Counted from the first letter of the stretch, positions 8,121-16,779 are shown. The stretch: 31,184 bases of DNA from an uncultured bacterium (GCA_900550295.1 URRM01000010.1:1-31184); one strand, 5' to 3'. Notes: generated from the sequence alone by a model not told the origin. Program-made: numbers and translations.

Positions 8121-9317
8121 ATGAAAAATTTAGTAGTAGGCGCAGGTTTAACAGGCGCAGTAATTGCCGAAAGACTGGCAACAATGCTTCGTGAAGAAGT
8201 CACTGTTATTGATAAAGCTTCACACGTAGGCGGTATGCATTACGATTATGTAGACAAAGATTCTAATATTCTTGTTCATGCAAAACATGTGAACTTTTTA
8301 CATACAGAACACAAATTTATTTGGGATTATCTATCAAAATTCGGAAAATTAGCTCCTGTAACATTCAAACCGAGTGTTAGAATTCAAGGCAAAAATGTTT
8401 CTATGCCTTTGTGCTTATGCACTGTTGAAGAATTATTTCCGGAAGATTTTGCAAAGAAATTAGAAAATAAACTTATCACAAAATTTGGTTATAACAGACA
8501 AATTACTCTTGCTGAGATGTATAGAAATATGGATGAGGATTTGAAATTCTTGGCTAATTATTTCTATGAGAATGTTTTCAAGCCATACACTATGAAGCAA
8601 TGGGGGGTAGATGAAGAAGCTCTTCCTGAATGTGCAGACACTTATTATCCATTTTACATAAGTACTGATAACAGATATTACAAAGAAAAATATGTTGCTA
8701 TACCGGAAAATGGTTGGACAGAATTAATTGAAAACATTTTGAAAAATTACAAAAATATTAAATTAAAATTAAACACAGACTTTTCGAATATTAATCCAGC
8801 AAAATATGATAGAATTTTCTTTACCGGTTCTATTGATGAATACTTTGATTACAAGCACGGTGAATTACCATATAGAAGTGTAAGAATGGATGTAGACAGC
8901 AAAGTTTATGAAAATTGTTGTCATTGTGGCTCATACAATTGGCCTTATGAGTATGATTTTATAAGAGCGCATATATTTGCTGATTGCTTACCTGACAAAA
9001 CGTATTCAGGAAATAAAGATATTATTGGATATGAATATATTGAACCGTTTGAACTAGGTAAAAACGAAAGATTTTATCCGATAAATAATGTTCTTTCAAA
9101 CGAAGTTTATGCAAGATACTTAGAAGATGCAAGTCAGCTTGATAATGTTTATTTTGCAGGTCGTTTGGGTGAATTCAAATATTATGAATCAGATGAACTT
9201 GTTAGACGTGCGTTTGAAATCGTTGCAAGTTTGGTTGTTAGACCAGAAGAACCGAAAGAAGTTATTGAAGTTGTAACTTTCGATGAGGACATTGAAGATA
9301 ATGACATCAACAATTAA
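8121..9317 (+). CDS. glf: UDP-galactopyranose mutase
   Basis: Converts UDP-galactopyranose to UDP-galactofuranose with reduced FAD, feeding galactofuranose into surface polysaccharides. The 398-aa protein begins with the dinucleotide-binding motif VVGAGLTGAVIAERLA (4-19) and continues with KASHVGGMHYDY. Family hallmarks include the MKQWGVDEEALP segment, ENGWTEL, and YFAGRLGEFKYYESDELVRRAF near the C-terminus, which closes the FAD site. Length is normal. ATG 8121 has AGGAG at about 8111-8115. The last 30 residues are acidic (EEPKE..DEDIEDND) and overlap the next gene by 17 bases from that gene's preferred start. Confidence 0.94.
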   Translation: MKNLVVGAGLTGAVIAERLATMLREEVTVIDKASHVGGMHYDYVDKDSNILVHAKHVNFLHTEHKFIWDYLSKFGKLAPVTFKPSVRIQGKNVSMPLCLCTVEELFPEDFAKKLENKLITKFGYNRQITLAEMYRNMDEDLKFLANYFYENVFKPYTMKQWGVDEEALPECADTYYPFYISTDNRYYKEKYVAIPENGWTELIENILKNYKNIKLKLNTDFSNINPAKYDRIFFTGSIDEYFDYKHGELPYRSVRMDVDSKVYENCCHCGSYNWPYEYDFIRAHIFADCLPDKTYSGNKDIIGYEYIEPFELGKNERFYPINNVLSNEVYARYLEDASQLDNVYFAGRLGEFKYYESDELVRRAFEIVASLVVRPEEPKEVIEVVTFDEDIEDNDINN

Positions 9318-10425
9318 TGAAGAGTACTTATCATATGTAGATTATTTAAAGTCTATCAATTTTGCAAATATTTTGGAAAATTTGAAGAAAAAATATGCAA
9401 ATAAAAAGATTGTACTTTTTGGTACAGGAGTGCTTTTAGATGCTATCTTAGATAACTACAATGTGACAGATTACTTAAACATTATTGGTGTAAGTGACAA
9501 ACGACTGGAATCTCAACAAGAGGAAATTTCTACATATAAAAACATTAATTTATACAAACCTTTTGCATTAAGAGCTTTGAACATAAGCGTTGTTTTGGAT
9601 ACAAGTGTTTTGTTTGAAAATACCGCAAAATATTTGAGAAACAATTTCTATGTTAAAAAGTCAGTAGAAATAGCTCCAATGATTCAAATTCCTTTTGTTG
9701 ATAAGTTTAAAAATTTTGTTGCTAAACAAAAAGCTTCATTAGGTTATTTGTTAGAAAGTAAAAATCTAGTGCAATCAGCGCTTTATTATTTTACTTTGAA
9801 TGATCAAGAATTAGAATCAAAGACAAATTATTTGAAAAAGTTAAATAAAATTAGAAATTCAAACGAACCTTTGAAAGTAGCGTTTTTGTGTACAGACATA
9901 ACCCACACTGATTTTATAGGCTTGTATAATTTGCTAAAATTTGATAATGATTTTAAGGTTTTTCCGATAATCATTACACCAAAGCAGTTGTTAGAAAGTG
10001 AAGAAGTTAGCGAAGAAAGCATTCAAGAAGTAGTAGACTTTTTCAAAACATACGATTTGCAAGTAATTGATGGATGGGATAGAGAAACAAGGACTATTCC
10101 TTGCATTCATGCCTTCAAGCCGGATTTAATCTTCTATCAAAAACCAATTTATGTGAAAGATGATTTTTCTCCATACGTAATGTCAAAACAAGCTCTAACA
10201 ATTTCTGTAGAGTATGATACAAGAAATGCTGATTTTGCGGCACTAGGAGCAAAATATTTCAGAAAACAAGTTTCAAATATGTGGAAAGTTTTTGTAAATA
10301 ACGAAGAAGACCGCAAATTGTACGAAGAGTATACAGATATTACAAAAAAAGACGTAGTAAAGGTTGTGAGTAAAAATATTAACGCTTCAATCGTAAAATA
10401 TTTAAAAAATAGTTTGAATCGCTAA
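9301..10425 (+). CDS. CDP-glycerol glycerophosphotransferase-like protein
   Basis: A 374-aa protein not confidently assigned. Residues about 20-130 look like a Rossmann-type nucleotide-binding part (KKIVLFGTGVLLDAIL, IIGVSDKR). From about 185, PLKVAFLCTDITHTDFIGLYNLLK, then DLIFYQKPIYVKDDFSPYVM and TISVEYDTRNADF resemble the N-terminal region of the CDP-glycerol glycerophosphotransferase superfamily (TagB/TagF-like). The long C-terminal catalytic part of that family is missing. I chose ATG 9301 rather than 9283: GAGGA lies 11 bases upstream and the overlap with glf is smaller. Position after glf suggests a role in phosphoglycerol or galactofuranose decoration of a surface glycan. It ends exactly beside the convergent gene at 10426, leaving no room for a terminator. 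Confidence 0.72.
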   Translation: MTSTINEEYLSYVDYLKSINFANILENLKKKYANKKIVLFGTGVLLDAILDNYNVTDYLNIIGVSDKRLESQQEEISTYKNINLYKPFALRALNISVVLDTSVLFENTAKYLRNNFYVKKSVEIAPMIQIPFVDKFKNFVAKQKASLGYLLESKNLVQSALYYFTLNDQELESKTNYLKKLNKIRNSNEPLKVAFLCTDITHTDFIGLYNLLKFDNDFKVFPIIITPKQLLESEEVSEESIQEVVDFFKTYDLQVIDGWDRETRTIPCIHAFKPDLIFYQKPIYVKDDFSPYVMSKQALTISVEYDTRNADFAALGAKYFRKQVSNMWKVFVNNEEDRKLYEEYTDITKKDVVKVVSKNINASIVKYLKNSLNR

Positions 10426-11628
10426 TTACTTGTCCAAAACTTCTTCCGCAGATTGTTTGAATAGGTTAACCCATTCATGACATTTTTTAGCATCTGTTGT
10501 TTCAATAGTTCCGCCGCTACGATTTTCGTGTCCACCTGCACGAATATCTGGACAAGTTGTAGCTTTAATATTATCAATAATTTGTTTTGCGTAATCTTTC
10601 TTAGTTTGAATGCTCATCTTGTAAATGCCGTCGTTTGTAGGGTAAAATACGGCAACTGCATCGACATTGTCTTTAGCAAGAGTATTTTTTCTGAATTGTT
10701 GTAAAACTTTTTTAGAGCGAATTGTGTCTTTGCCCAAATTTTCCCATCCTTTGTCGTCAGGAGTAATTTCTACGTATGCAAATTTACCGTTGCTAGAATA
10801 TTGAGTTTTTTTGCTTAAAGTCTTAGAAAAAGCGATTTCATTTTCTGTTAATCTTGTTTTATCAACAAAGTGTTTCAATACAGAAAGTTTTTCAAACACG
10901 TTCAAGTTTTTAAGAACATTGTTCATAACTTCCTTCGTATTGCCTTTGTCGTCAACTTTGTCACTAACAAAAATTTGACCTAATTTGCTAACTTTGGTAA
11001 TGCCGTCTTTTGATGTATCATCAAACATTCCGGCAAAAAGATTTTTAGCTTCTTCTTTTGTAGTTTTGTGTTCGATTGCATCAAAAAATCTTGAAATAAT
11101 TGCACTGTTTGATTTTGCTGATGCATCTATGTAGTAATTTTTTGCATTAAGTGCCGGCATGGAATTTTTTTCGTAAGATTGTGTAATTTTGTTATAATCT
11201 TTTACCACAATGTCAGGATCGTTGTGGTGGTCAAATCCGACAATATTAGCGCCATAGCTGTTAATGAATTTCAAAACATTAGAACCAACTCTAATTGGAG
11301 AGCTAAAGTCTACGCAAAGTGCCATGTCTGCTTTTTTTGTATTTTCTGAAACTTCTTTTGCTTGGATTATGTTATATTTTTGTACGTCGTATTGATAATT
11401 TTCTTTTCCGTCAGAAACAACAATTCTAGGAGCTATGCCTTGTCCTTTAAGGTAAGAATACATTGCTTTTGCGCTGTTAAAAGTATCTTCATCACTTGCG
11501 GTATGACAAAAGATATCAACGGTTTTTGCTGATTTAAGTTTGTTGTCGATATATTCAGCGCAGTTTTTAGGCATAACATTTGCCGTAAAACTTGGACGTA
11601 TAAAATTATTAGAACTATTTATATTCAT
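10426..11628 (-). CDS. DHH-family phosphoesterase (NrnA/RecJ superfamily)
   Basis: Predicted to hydrolyse phosphodiester bonds in short oligonucleotides or cyclic dinucleotide products, with Mn2+. The 400-aa protein shows the DHH core: H42..D46-E-D48 in CHTASDEDTFNSAKA, VDFSSPIRVG around D107, the signature F132-D133-H134-H135, and a C-terminal DHHA1-type GGHENRSGG motif. The N-terminus MNINSSNNFIRPSFTAN is an extension before the domain and carries a PSFTA motif also seen near the N-termini of two HNH proteins in this window. ATG 11628 lacks a good Shine-Dalgarno. A minus-strand TATAAT lies at 11649-11654, giving a very short 5' leader. NrnA-type versus other DHH enzymes cannot be told apart here. 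Confidence 0.85.
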   Translation of the reverse strand: MNINSSNNFIRPSFTANVMPKNCAEYIDNKLKSAKTVDIFCHTASDEDTFNSAKAMYSYLKGQGIAPRIVVSDGKENYQYDVQKYNIIQAKEVSENTKKADMALCVDFSSPIRVGSNVLKFINSYGANIVGFDHHNDPDIVVKDYNKITQSYEKNSMPALNAKNYYIDASAKSNSAIISRFFDAIEHKTTKEEAKNLFAGMFDDTSKDGITKVSKLGQIFVSDKVDDKGNTKEVMNNVLKNLNVFEKLSVLKHFVDKTRLTENEIAFSKTLSKKTQYSSNGKFAYVEITPDDKGWENLGKDTIRSKKVLQQFRKNTLAKDNVDAVAVFYPTNDGIYKMSIQTKKDYAKQIIDNIKATTCPDIRAGGHENRSGGTIETTDAKKCHEWVNLFKQSAEEVLDK

Positions 11629-11680
11629 ATATACACAAAACTACTACTATTATATAAAGTATTTTTGCGCATAAAAATTG

Positions 11681-12826
11681 CTACTTAACATTTTTTTCAA
11701 ACAAAGGTTCTAGTTTTATATCAATTTTATCCGATATTTCACGGTAATCTTTAGAAACAGGTGTTGGTTTTGATGTTTCAATTACGTCTAAAAATATGTG
11801 AGAAGATTTTGGCTTTCCTTTTAAGAATGTTTCAGAACTGGCAACATCAACTCTTGCAGGTGTAATCAATCCGGATTGTGTAAGCCTTTCGATTGATTCT
11901 TTTGAAGATAAGTATTGAACAAGTTTTAGTGCTAAATCCTTTTGTGCAGATTTTTTACAAACAGCCCAACCTGATGTATCCATTGGTACAATGCTTCCTT
12001 TGTTGCCATTAGGAAAATTTATGATATCCCAATTGAAATCAGCAACTTCACGATATTTTGGAACAAGCCAACGACCAGAAAGGTGCATTGCAAGCTGTTT
12101 TTGTAAAAACATTTGAGCCATTGTTGCGCTTGCGCTTTGTGATTTTTTCGGTGCAACGTTATATTTGTTTCTTAGATTAGCATAAAACTCTAAACCTTTT
12201 TTAGATTCAGGTTTATCGATTATTATTGTTTTTAAATCGTCAGACAAAATTCCGCCACCTTCGCTCATCAAATAAGGTAAATAGAATAAGTTTGAAGTTT
12301 CAAAGCTTATGCCAAATATATTATGTTTTTTGAATTCCAATGATTTTTTTAGTAAATCTTCAAATGTCCAGTTTTTATCAGGATAAGATATTCCGTATTT
12401 GTCAAAAAGGTCTTTGTTGTAGTATACAACCAAGTTTGAAACATCACGAGGAACTGCTAAAACTTTTCCGTTAAAGCTCATTGCATCAAGAGATTTTTGG
12501 TAAAAATTTGTTTTATTAACATAAGGTGTTAAATCTTCTAAAAAATCAGCATAAACCGGTAAGTACAAGTTGTTTATGAAAATTACATCGGGAGGCATGT
12601 TTGAGGCAAAAAGCAGATGTATTTTTTGAAAATAATTTTGCGGAATATGCATAAATTCAATTTTTACACCATTTTTTTTCTCAAAATCTTCAAGCAAAGG
12701 TTTTAATAATGCAACTTCAGATTGAGAACCCCAGCTTGCAAATTTAATCACCGGTGCATCATTGCGTCTTGAGCAGGCAGTACAAAGAGTTAAAACAAAC
12801 AACAAACAGATAAAAAACTTTTTCAT
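11681..12826 (-). CDS. Sugar ABC transporter substrate-binding lipoprotein
   Basis: A family-1 extracellular solute-binding protein (381 aa), expected to bind a sugar or glycerol-phosphate-type solute outside the inner membrane. The N-terminus is a lipoprotein signal (KKFFICLLFVLTLCTAC; lipobox LCTAC, lipidated Cys 18). The body has family landmarks such as FASWGSQSEVALLKPLLEDF, PPDVIFINN, AVPRDVSNLVVYYNKDLFDKYGI and MAMHLSGRW-like QLAMHLSGRWLV. No permease or ATPase genes lie nearby, so it is an orphan binding protein here. It starts 6 bases after the stop of the AMIN-like gene, so the two are probably co-transcribed. The ligand is not predictable. Confidence 0.88.
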   Translation of the reverse strand: MKKFFICLLFVLTLCTACSRRNDAPVIKFASWGSQSEVALLKPLLEDFEKKNGVKIEFMHIPQNYFQKIHLLFASNMPPDVIFINNLYLPVYADFLEDLTPYVNKTNFYQKSLDAMSFNGKVLAVPRDVSNLVVYYNKDLFDKYGISYPDKNWTFEDLLKKSLEFKKHNIFGISFETSNLFYLPYLMSEGGGILSDDLKTIIIDKPESKKGLEFYANLRNKYNVAPKKSQSASATMAQMFLQKQLAMHLSGRWLVPKYREVADFNWDIINFPNGNKGSIVPMDTSGWAVCKKSAQKDLALKLVQYLSSKESIERLTQSGLITPARVDVASSETFLKGKPKSSHIFLDVIETSKPTPVSKDYREISDKIDIKLEPLFEKNVK

Positions 12827-12832
12827 AGTTTA

Positions 12833-14905
12833 TTATAAATCCAATAATTGTCTGATAGAGTCAGGTTTAACTTCAACTAATGTCTTGTATTTGCCAACTT
12901 TAATTATGTAAATTAGAGTATTTTCGTCAGCTTGTTCATTTAGGCGAACTTGCATTTTATCATTAATTTCTTCGTTGAATTTACGAATAACGCTAATTTT
13001 TGAACCTACATAACCAATAAGTGCATTCAAACCGTCAACGCTTACTTGTGCAAAACCCCGGTTTGAATCAATTACAAATTTTGATTTTACAGTTAAATGT
13101 TCAAACGGGTTAGAAACTTGTTGTGGTTCTTGAGGAGCAGACTCTTCTTCAACGTCTTCTACTTCTTCCTCATATTCTTCGCCATCTTCATCTTCGTACT
13201 CGTATTCAGATTCTTCATCAGATTCTTCATCGTATTCAGTGTCTTCTTCTTCGTCTACATAATCTTCTTGATATTCAATGTTGTCATCGTCTTCATCATC
13301 TTCAAAGATAAAGAAGTCTTCATCATTTTGTTGAGAAGTGTTGTTGTAGTTAAAGAAATCTTCTTCTTGTTCTTTTATTGAATAGTCTTCTTGATTGTTG
13401 AATGGTGAATTCAATGATGCAGGTTCGTCTTCATCAAACAATGTTTGTTCTTCATGTTTGCTGATTTGTTTTAAAGGATTTTTGAATATTGTACGTTCAA
13501 TATCTTCTGCATTTTCATCAAAGATAGACATTTTTTCTTCCTTACTAACCTTATTCAATGGACGATAAAAATCGTTTTCTTGAATAAAACTTTGACTCGC
13601 TGGCTGTTGTTGATTATACATCATATTTCCATTTGAGTAAAGATTATTACTTGTCTTAGCAAAAGTTGAAGGAGCAGAAAGAGGTTTCATATTAAACCCT
13701 TCCTTGTTATCTTCCTCAAAATTGCTTCTAGATGTGTTATACACATCCATATTTGAATAAGACGGATAAGCTTGTTCAAAAGTTTCATCATTGTTGTGAA
13801 TCAATCTTTTTGTTACCGGACGAGTTTCAATGTCGTTTCCGTTTGGATATTGAATTCTTTTTACTAAATCGCCAATAATTTTGATTAATACAATAAGCAA
13901 TGCAAATTGAGCCAAGCCCATAAATGTTGAGAAAGAAATTCTAAATGAAAGAATTTGCTTAATCTTTCTTGCTACTTTTTGTTTAAAGCGGATAATTTTT
14001 TTGAAGAATGCTAAATCATCTTCAGTAATATCGTCATCGTTAGCTTCCAATTGTTTTGCTGTAGCATCATCAACTGCTTGATTGTTGTTATCATCAAGTG
14101 CAACTTGCTCATTTTCAGTTAGAGCATTATTTGTAGTTTGAGTTGTTTCAATCAGTTGAGTTTGTTGTTGAGCTTGTGGTTGTACAGCTTGTTGAACGGT
14201 TTGTGCAAATTGCTGAACTGTTCTTTGAGGTTGAGAAAACACAGTTTCTTGGCGAGTTTGTTGTACAGGTCTTGAAACATAATTGTTTTGTGCTGGTTGT
14301 GAATATTGTCTTGTAACAGTTTGACTATTGTTGTATTGTCTTTGACGTTCGTAAGACGGTACAAAGTCGTTGTGTGTAGTCGGTCTTGATTGGTTAAGTA
14401 CTCTTTGTGGTACTGTCATTTGAACTTGTTGTGGTGTAACGTATGGTCGTCTGTTAGATTGTGACATTACACTACGAGTTTGTTCAGAAATACTTCTTTT
14501 TGGGGCTTGCATTGTTCTTGAAACGTGTGTTTGAGGAACAATTTCAATAGGTCTTTTGCCGTCAATGGTAATCTTTGTATAGCCCTTGTTTGGCAAAGAA
14601 GAATAATGTTGTGTTTTTACATCAATGCCTTTTACGTTTGATACTCCTGTAACATCAGGTTTTACCCCCATTGTGTTAACTGTTTCAGGAAGTAGAATTA
14701 CATATTTGTTATCAGGTTTTTTGTTTACAATAATTTGTTCTGTGTAAGGCTTGTCAGTGTAGATGTTAACCTTAACTGAACCATCAGAATTTTGATCCAA
14801 ATCCATTCTGACAAGTTCTTTATTTTCCGCAGCAAAAGCGCCTTGCGACAATGCAAAGCATAAAGTAGTTAATAAAATTGTTGATTTTACTATCTCTTTG
14901 TTCAC
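12833..14905 (-). CDS. AMIN-like, single-pass, acidic-linker envelope protein
   Basis: A 690-aa protein without a recognised full-length family. In order: a signal peptide (1-25, ending AFA); an AMIN-like beta domain (about 28-125, SVKVNIYTDKPYTEQIIV, VILLPETVNTMG, GYTKITIDGKRPIEIV); a Q/T/R-rich low-complexity stretch (about 130-265); a basic helix; a membrane span near 326-348 (FMGLAQFALLIVLIKIIGDLV); and a long disordered region with an extreme Asp/Glu tract (about 510-595). A compact C-terminal domain follows (603-690, FVIDSNRGFAQVSVDGLNALIGYVGSK), with a strand pattern like the cytoplasmic domain of FliO. AMIN domains bind peptidoglycan or envelope partners. The order implies an outside N-terminus and inside C-terminus. 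It is followed by the lipoprotein gene and is divergent from era. The FliO link is an inference only. Confidence 0.7.
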   Translation of the reverse strand: MNKEIVKSTILLTTLCFALSQGAFAAENKELVRMDLDQNSDGSVKVNIYTDKPYTEQIIVNKKPDNKYVILLPETVNTMGVKPDVTGVSNVKGIDVKTQHYSSLPNKGYTKITIDGKRPIEIVPQTHVSRTMQAPKRSISEQTRSVMSQSNRRPYVTPQQVQMTVPQRVLNQSRPTTHNDFVPSYERQRQYNNSQTVTRQYSQPAQNNYVSRPVQQTRQETVFSQPQRTVQQFAQTVQQAVQPQAQQQTQLIETTQTTNNALTENEQVALDDNNNQAVDDATAKQLEANDDDITEDDLAFFKKIIRFKQKVARKIKQILSFRISFSTFMGLAQFALLIVLIKIIGDLVKRIQYPNGNDIETRPVTKRLIHNNDETFEQAYPSYSNMDVYNTSRSNFEEDNKEGFNMKPLSAPSTFAKTSNNLYSNGNMMYNQQQPASQSFIQENDFYRPLNKVSKEEKMSIFDENAEDIERTIFKNPLKQISKHEEQTLFDEDEPASLNSPFNNQEDYSIKEQEEDFFNYNNTSQQNDEDFFIFEDDEDDDNIEYQEDYVDEEEDTEYDEESDEESEYEYEDEDGEEYEEEVEDVEEESAPQEPQQVSNPFEHLTVKSKFVIDSNRGFAQVSVDGLNALIGYVGSKISVIRKFNEEINDKMQVRLNEQADENTLIYIIKVGKYKTLVEVKPDSIRQLLDL

Positions 14906-15009
14906 GGAATAATCTCCTAGACTAATCTTATCATTATAATTTTAAAAAATATATGAGTGACGACAAAAATACTACATTTGACTGATTTTGTAATAAATAT
15001 AACTTTGTT

Positions 15010-15026
15010 TATGCTATCCTAATTTT
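15010..15026 (+). promoter_or_regulatory. Extended -10 promoter abutting the era start
   Basis: TGC-TATCCT (15012-15020) matches an extended -10 element (TGn plus TATCCT), which would start transcription at or next to the A of ATG 15027. A second option is TATGCT at 15010-15015 with TTTGTA at 14987-14992, 17 bases apart. No Shine-Dalgarno lies between 15010 and 15026. The mRNA would be leaderless or nearly so. Confidence 0.45.
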
Positions 15027-15923
15027 ATGAAAAGTGGATTTGTAACAATTATAGGAAGACCAAATGTAGGTAAATCAACTCTTTTGAACCAAATTCTCGG
15101 GCAAAAGATAGTTATTGCTACGGATAAAGCACAAACAACAAGAAAAAGAATTAAAGGCATTCTTACAACAGACAAAGGTCAAATTGTTTTTGTTGACACA
15201 CCAGGGGTACACAAACCTTTGAACAAACTTGGTGAATTTTTGCTTGATGAGGCTAAGATTGCGGTTCCTGATAGTGATCTTATCCTATTTTTGGTAGATG
15301 CTTCTGATCCTGCAGGCAAAGGTGATAAGTGGATTGCGGAAAATATTCTTTCAAAGACAGAAACTCCTATAATAATTGTTTTGAATAAATTAGACAAAGT
15401 TAAAAAACTTGAAAAAGTTGAACAAAATCTTTTAAGTTATAAAACTCTTTTTGAAAAAAATCTTCCAATTGTTAAAATATCTGCAAAAACAGGAAGAAAC
15501 ATTGACACATTATTAGACAATATTTATAAGAAGTTGCCAAAGGGTGATTTACTGTATCCGGAAGATGTTTTGACCGAAGAAACAATGCGAGATGTAGCAT
15601 CAGAAATTATCCGTGAAAAAATCTTGCTTAACACTCAAGATGAAATACCTCACTCAATTGCTGTTATGATTGATAATTATCGTGAAGAAGAAACAATTGA
15701 TAAAATATATGCAACTATTTATTGCGAACACAAAAGCCAAAAAGGTATTCTTATCGGCAAAAACGGTTCTTTGTTAAAAACTATTGGGACTCAAGCCAGA
15801 CTTGAATTAGAAGAGATAGTAGAAAAGAAAGTCTACCTTGATTTAACTGTAAAAGTTGAAAAAGATTGGCGTAAAAAAGATAAAACTTTAAAATCTTTTG
15901 GTTATTTTGAAGAAAACATGTAA
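15027..15923 (+). CDS. era: Ribosome-assembly GTPase Era
   Basis: Era binds the 3' end of 16S rRNA and aids 30S assembly, coupling GTP hydrolysis to maturation. The 298-aa protein has G1 GRPNVGKS (10-17), TT in the switch region, G3 DTPG (57-60), G4 NKLD (120-123) and G5 SAKTG. A C-terminal KH domain with GILIGKNGSLLKTIG binds RNA. Length is normal for Era. No Shine-Dalgarno precedes ATG 15027, and an extended -10 promoter ends seven bases upstream, suggesting a leaderless transcript. It diverges from the AMIN-like gene. The next plus-strand gene is 152 bases downstream, behind a complex inverted-repeat region. Confidence 0.96.
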   Translation: MKSGFVTIIGRPNVGKSTLLNQILGQKIVIATDKAQTTRKRIKGILTTDKGQIVFVDTPGVHKPLNKLGEFLLDEAKIAVPDSDLILFLVDASDPAGKGDKWIAENILSKTETPIIIVLNKLDKVKKLEKVEQNLLSYKTLFEKNLPIVKISAKTGRNIDTLLDNIYKKLPKGDLLYPEDVLTEETMRDVASEIIREKILLNTQDEIPHSIAVMIDNYREEETIDKIYATIYCEHKSQKGILIGKNGSLLKTIGTQARLELEEIVEKKVYLDLTVKVEKDWRKKDKTLKSFGYFEENM

Positions 15924-15930
15924 AAAACTC

Positions 15931-16049
15931 TAAACACATGTCCTTGCTATACTTGACTCATAAATTACATTTGTAAAGTTATGTAACAAAACATGCTAAA
16001 ACCCTCAAGTTTACATGTGTTTAAGCCGATAACACAAATGTAAGTTATC
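15931..16049 (+). promoter_or_regulatory. Interleaved inverted repeats upstream of the 206-aa gene
   Basis: Two perfect inverted repeats alternate. IR1 is TAAACACATGT (15931-15941) with ACATGTGTTTA (16013-16023). IR2 is TTACATTTGT (15965-15974) with ACAAATGTAA (16034-16043). The order is 1L-2L-1R-2R, which allows a pseudoknot or two exclusive folds. A third pair, ACTTGA (15951-15956)/TCAAGT (16005-16010), nests inside IR1. A fourth, GATAAC (16028-16033)/GTTATC (16044-16049), encloses IR2's right arm as a loop. AAGGAG at 16062-16067 follows. It may be a leader RNA switch or a set of operators. Confidence 0.55.
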
Positions 16050-16075
16050 AGATATCGTGTAAAGGAGTAAAGCCT

Positions 16076-16696
16076 ATGGGTATGTCAGCATCACAAGCTA
16101 GATTATTAGCTATTACATCAAGAATGAACGATATCGAACTTCGTTCACAACAAATTGCAAATACAAAACTTAGATTAGCAGATGAGTCTGATCAAGTTGC
16201 TCAAAAATATACAAATGCATTGAATGCAAATAAAATTACAATGACTAAATATGATGAAAAAGGTAATACATCTCAAGTTTCATTGAAACCAAGCAACTTA
16301 CCAAAAGATTATCGATTGGTTGATGCAAAAACAGGTAAGAAAGTTACAAGCAGTAGTGTAACTTCTAGCCAAATGTATGAAATGATTCAATCTGGTCAAT
16401 ATAGATTAGAAAAAAATCAAGATGTTACTAATGATAATGGTGTAACAGCAAAGAAATGGACTGAAGTTTCTATTGCAAGTGATGTTTCATTAGGTATCGC
16501 ATCAGATGATTCAAAATTTGCATTGGCAGAAGCTGAATACAACGCAGCAACTCAAAAGATTAACAACAAAGAAAAGAAATTAGACCAACAATTAAAAACA
16601 ATGGATACTGAACACTCAGCTCTTCAAACAGAACAAGATTCAGTAAAATCATTGATTAAAGATAATGTTGATAAGTCATTTAACTTATTCTCATAA
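16076..16696 (+). CDS. Unknown 206-aa protein (MGMSASQARLL family)
   Basis: No domain of known function is recognised. The protein opens MGMSASQARLLAITSRMNDI and continues as a long amphipathic helix (ELRSQQIANTKLRLADESDQVA), then a polar beta-rich centre with many Thr/Ser (about 55-150). A second helical stretch (about 155-200) ends KDNVDKSFNLFS. There is no signal peptide, membrane span or cysteine. Helices at both termini with a variable centre resemble the general plan of flagellar or secretion-system rod/hook-type proteins, and from memory this N-terminus recurs in this bacterial lineage, but neither point is proof. ATG 16076 has a strong AAGGAG 8 bases upstream. It is preceded by interleaved inverted repeats and followed by tandem terminators, so it is a single, probably well-expressed unit. 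Confidence 0.7.
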   Translation: MGMSASQARLLAITSRMNDIELRSQQIANTKLRLADESDQVAQKYTNALNANKITMTKYDEKGNTSQVSLKPSNLPKDYRLVDAKTGKKVTSSSVTSSQMYEMIQSGQYRLEKNQDVTNDNGVTAKKWTEVSIASDVSLGIASDDSKFALAEAEYNAATQKINNKEKKLDQQLKTMDTEHSALQTEQDSVKSLIKDNVDKSFNLFS

Positions 16697-16726
16697 TAGA
16701 AAAACAAAAATTTCCTTATTTCCTTC

Positions 16727-16776
16727 CCTATACACAAAATTTCCAACTCCTCTCATTCAGAGGAGTTTTTTTTAGG
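16727..16776 (+). terminator. Repeated terminator cassette, copy 1
   Basis: A 20-base block CCTATACACAAAATTTCCAA (16727-16746) runs into the hairpin AACTCCTCT-CATTC-AGAGGAGTT and a run of eight T. It is a strong intrinsic terminator for the 206-aa gene. The whole 50 bp is repeated without mismatch at 16854-16903. Confidence 0.85.
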
Positions 16777-16779
16777 TCA

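Noticed and set aside
13097..13381. Open frames antisense to the Asp/Glu tract (Phe/Ile- and Leu-rich)
   Set aside because: They are artefacts of repeated GAA/GAT codons read on the other strand; no ribosome binding site or protein-like composition.
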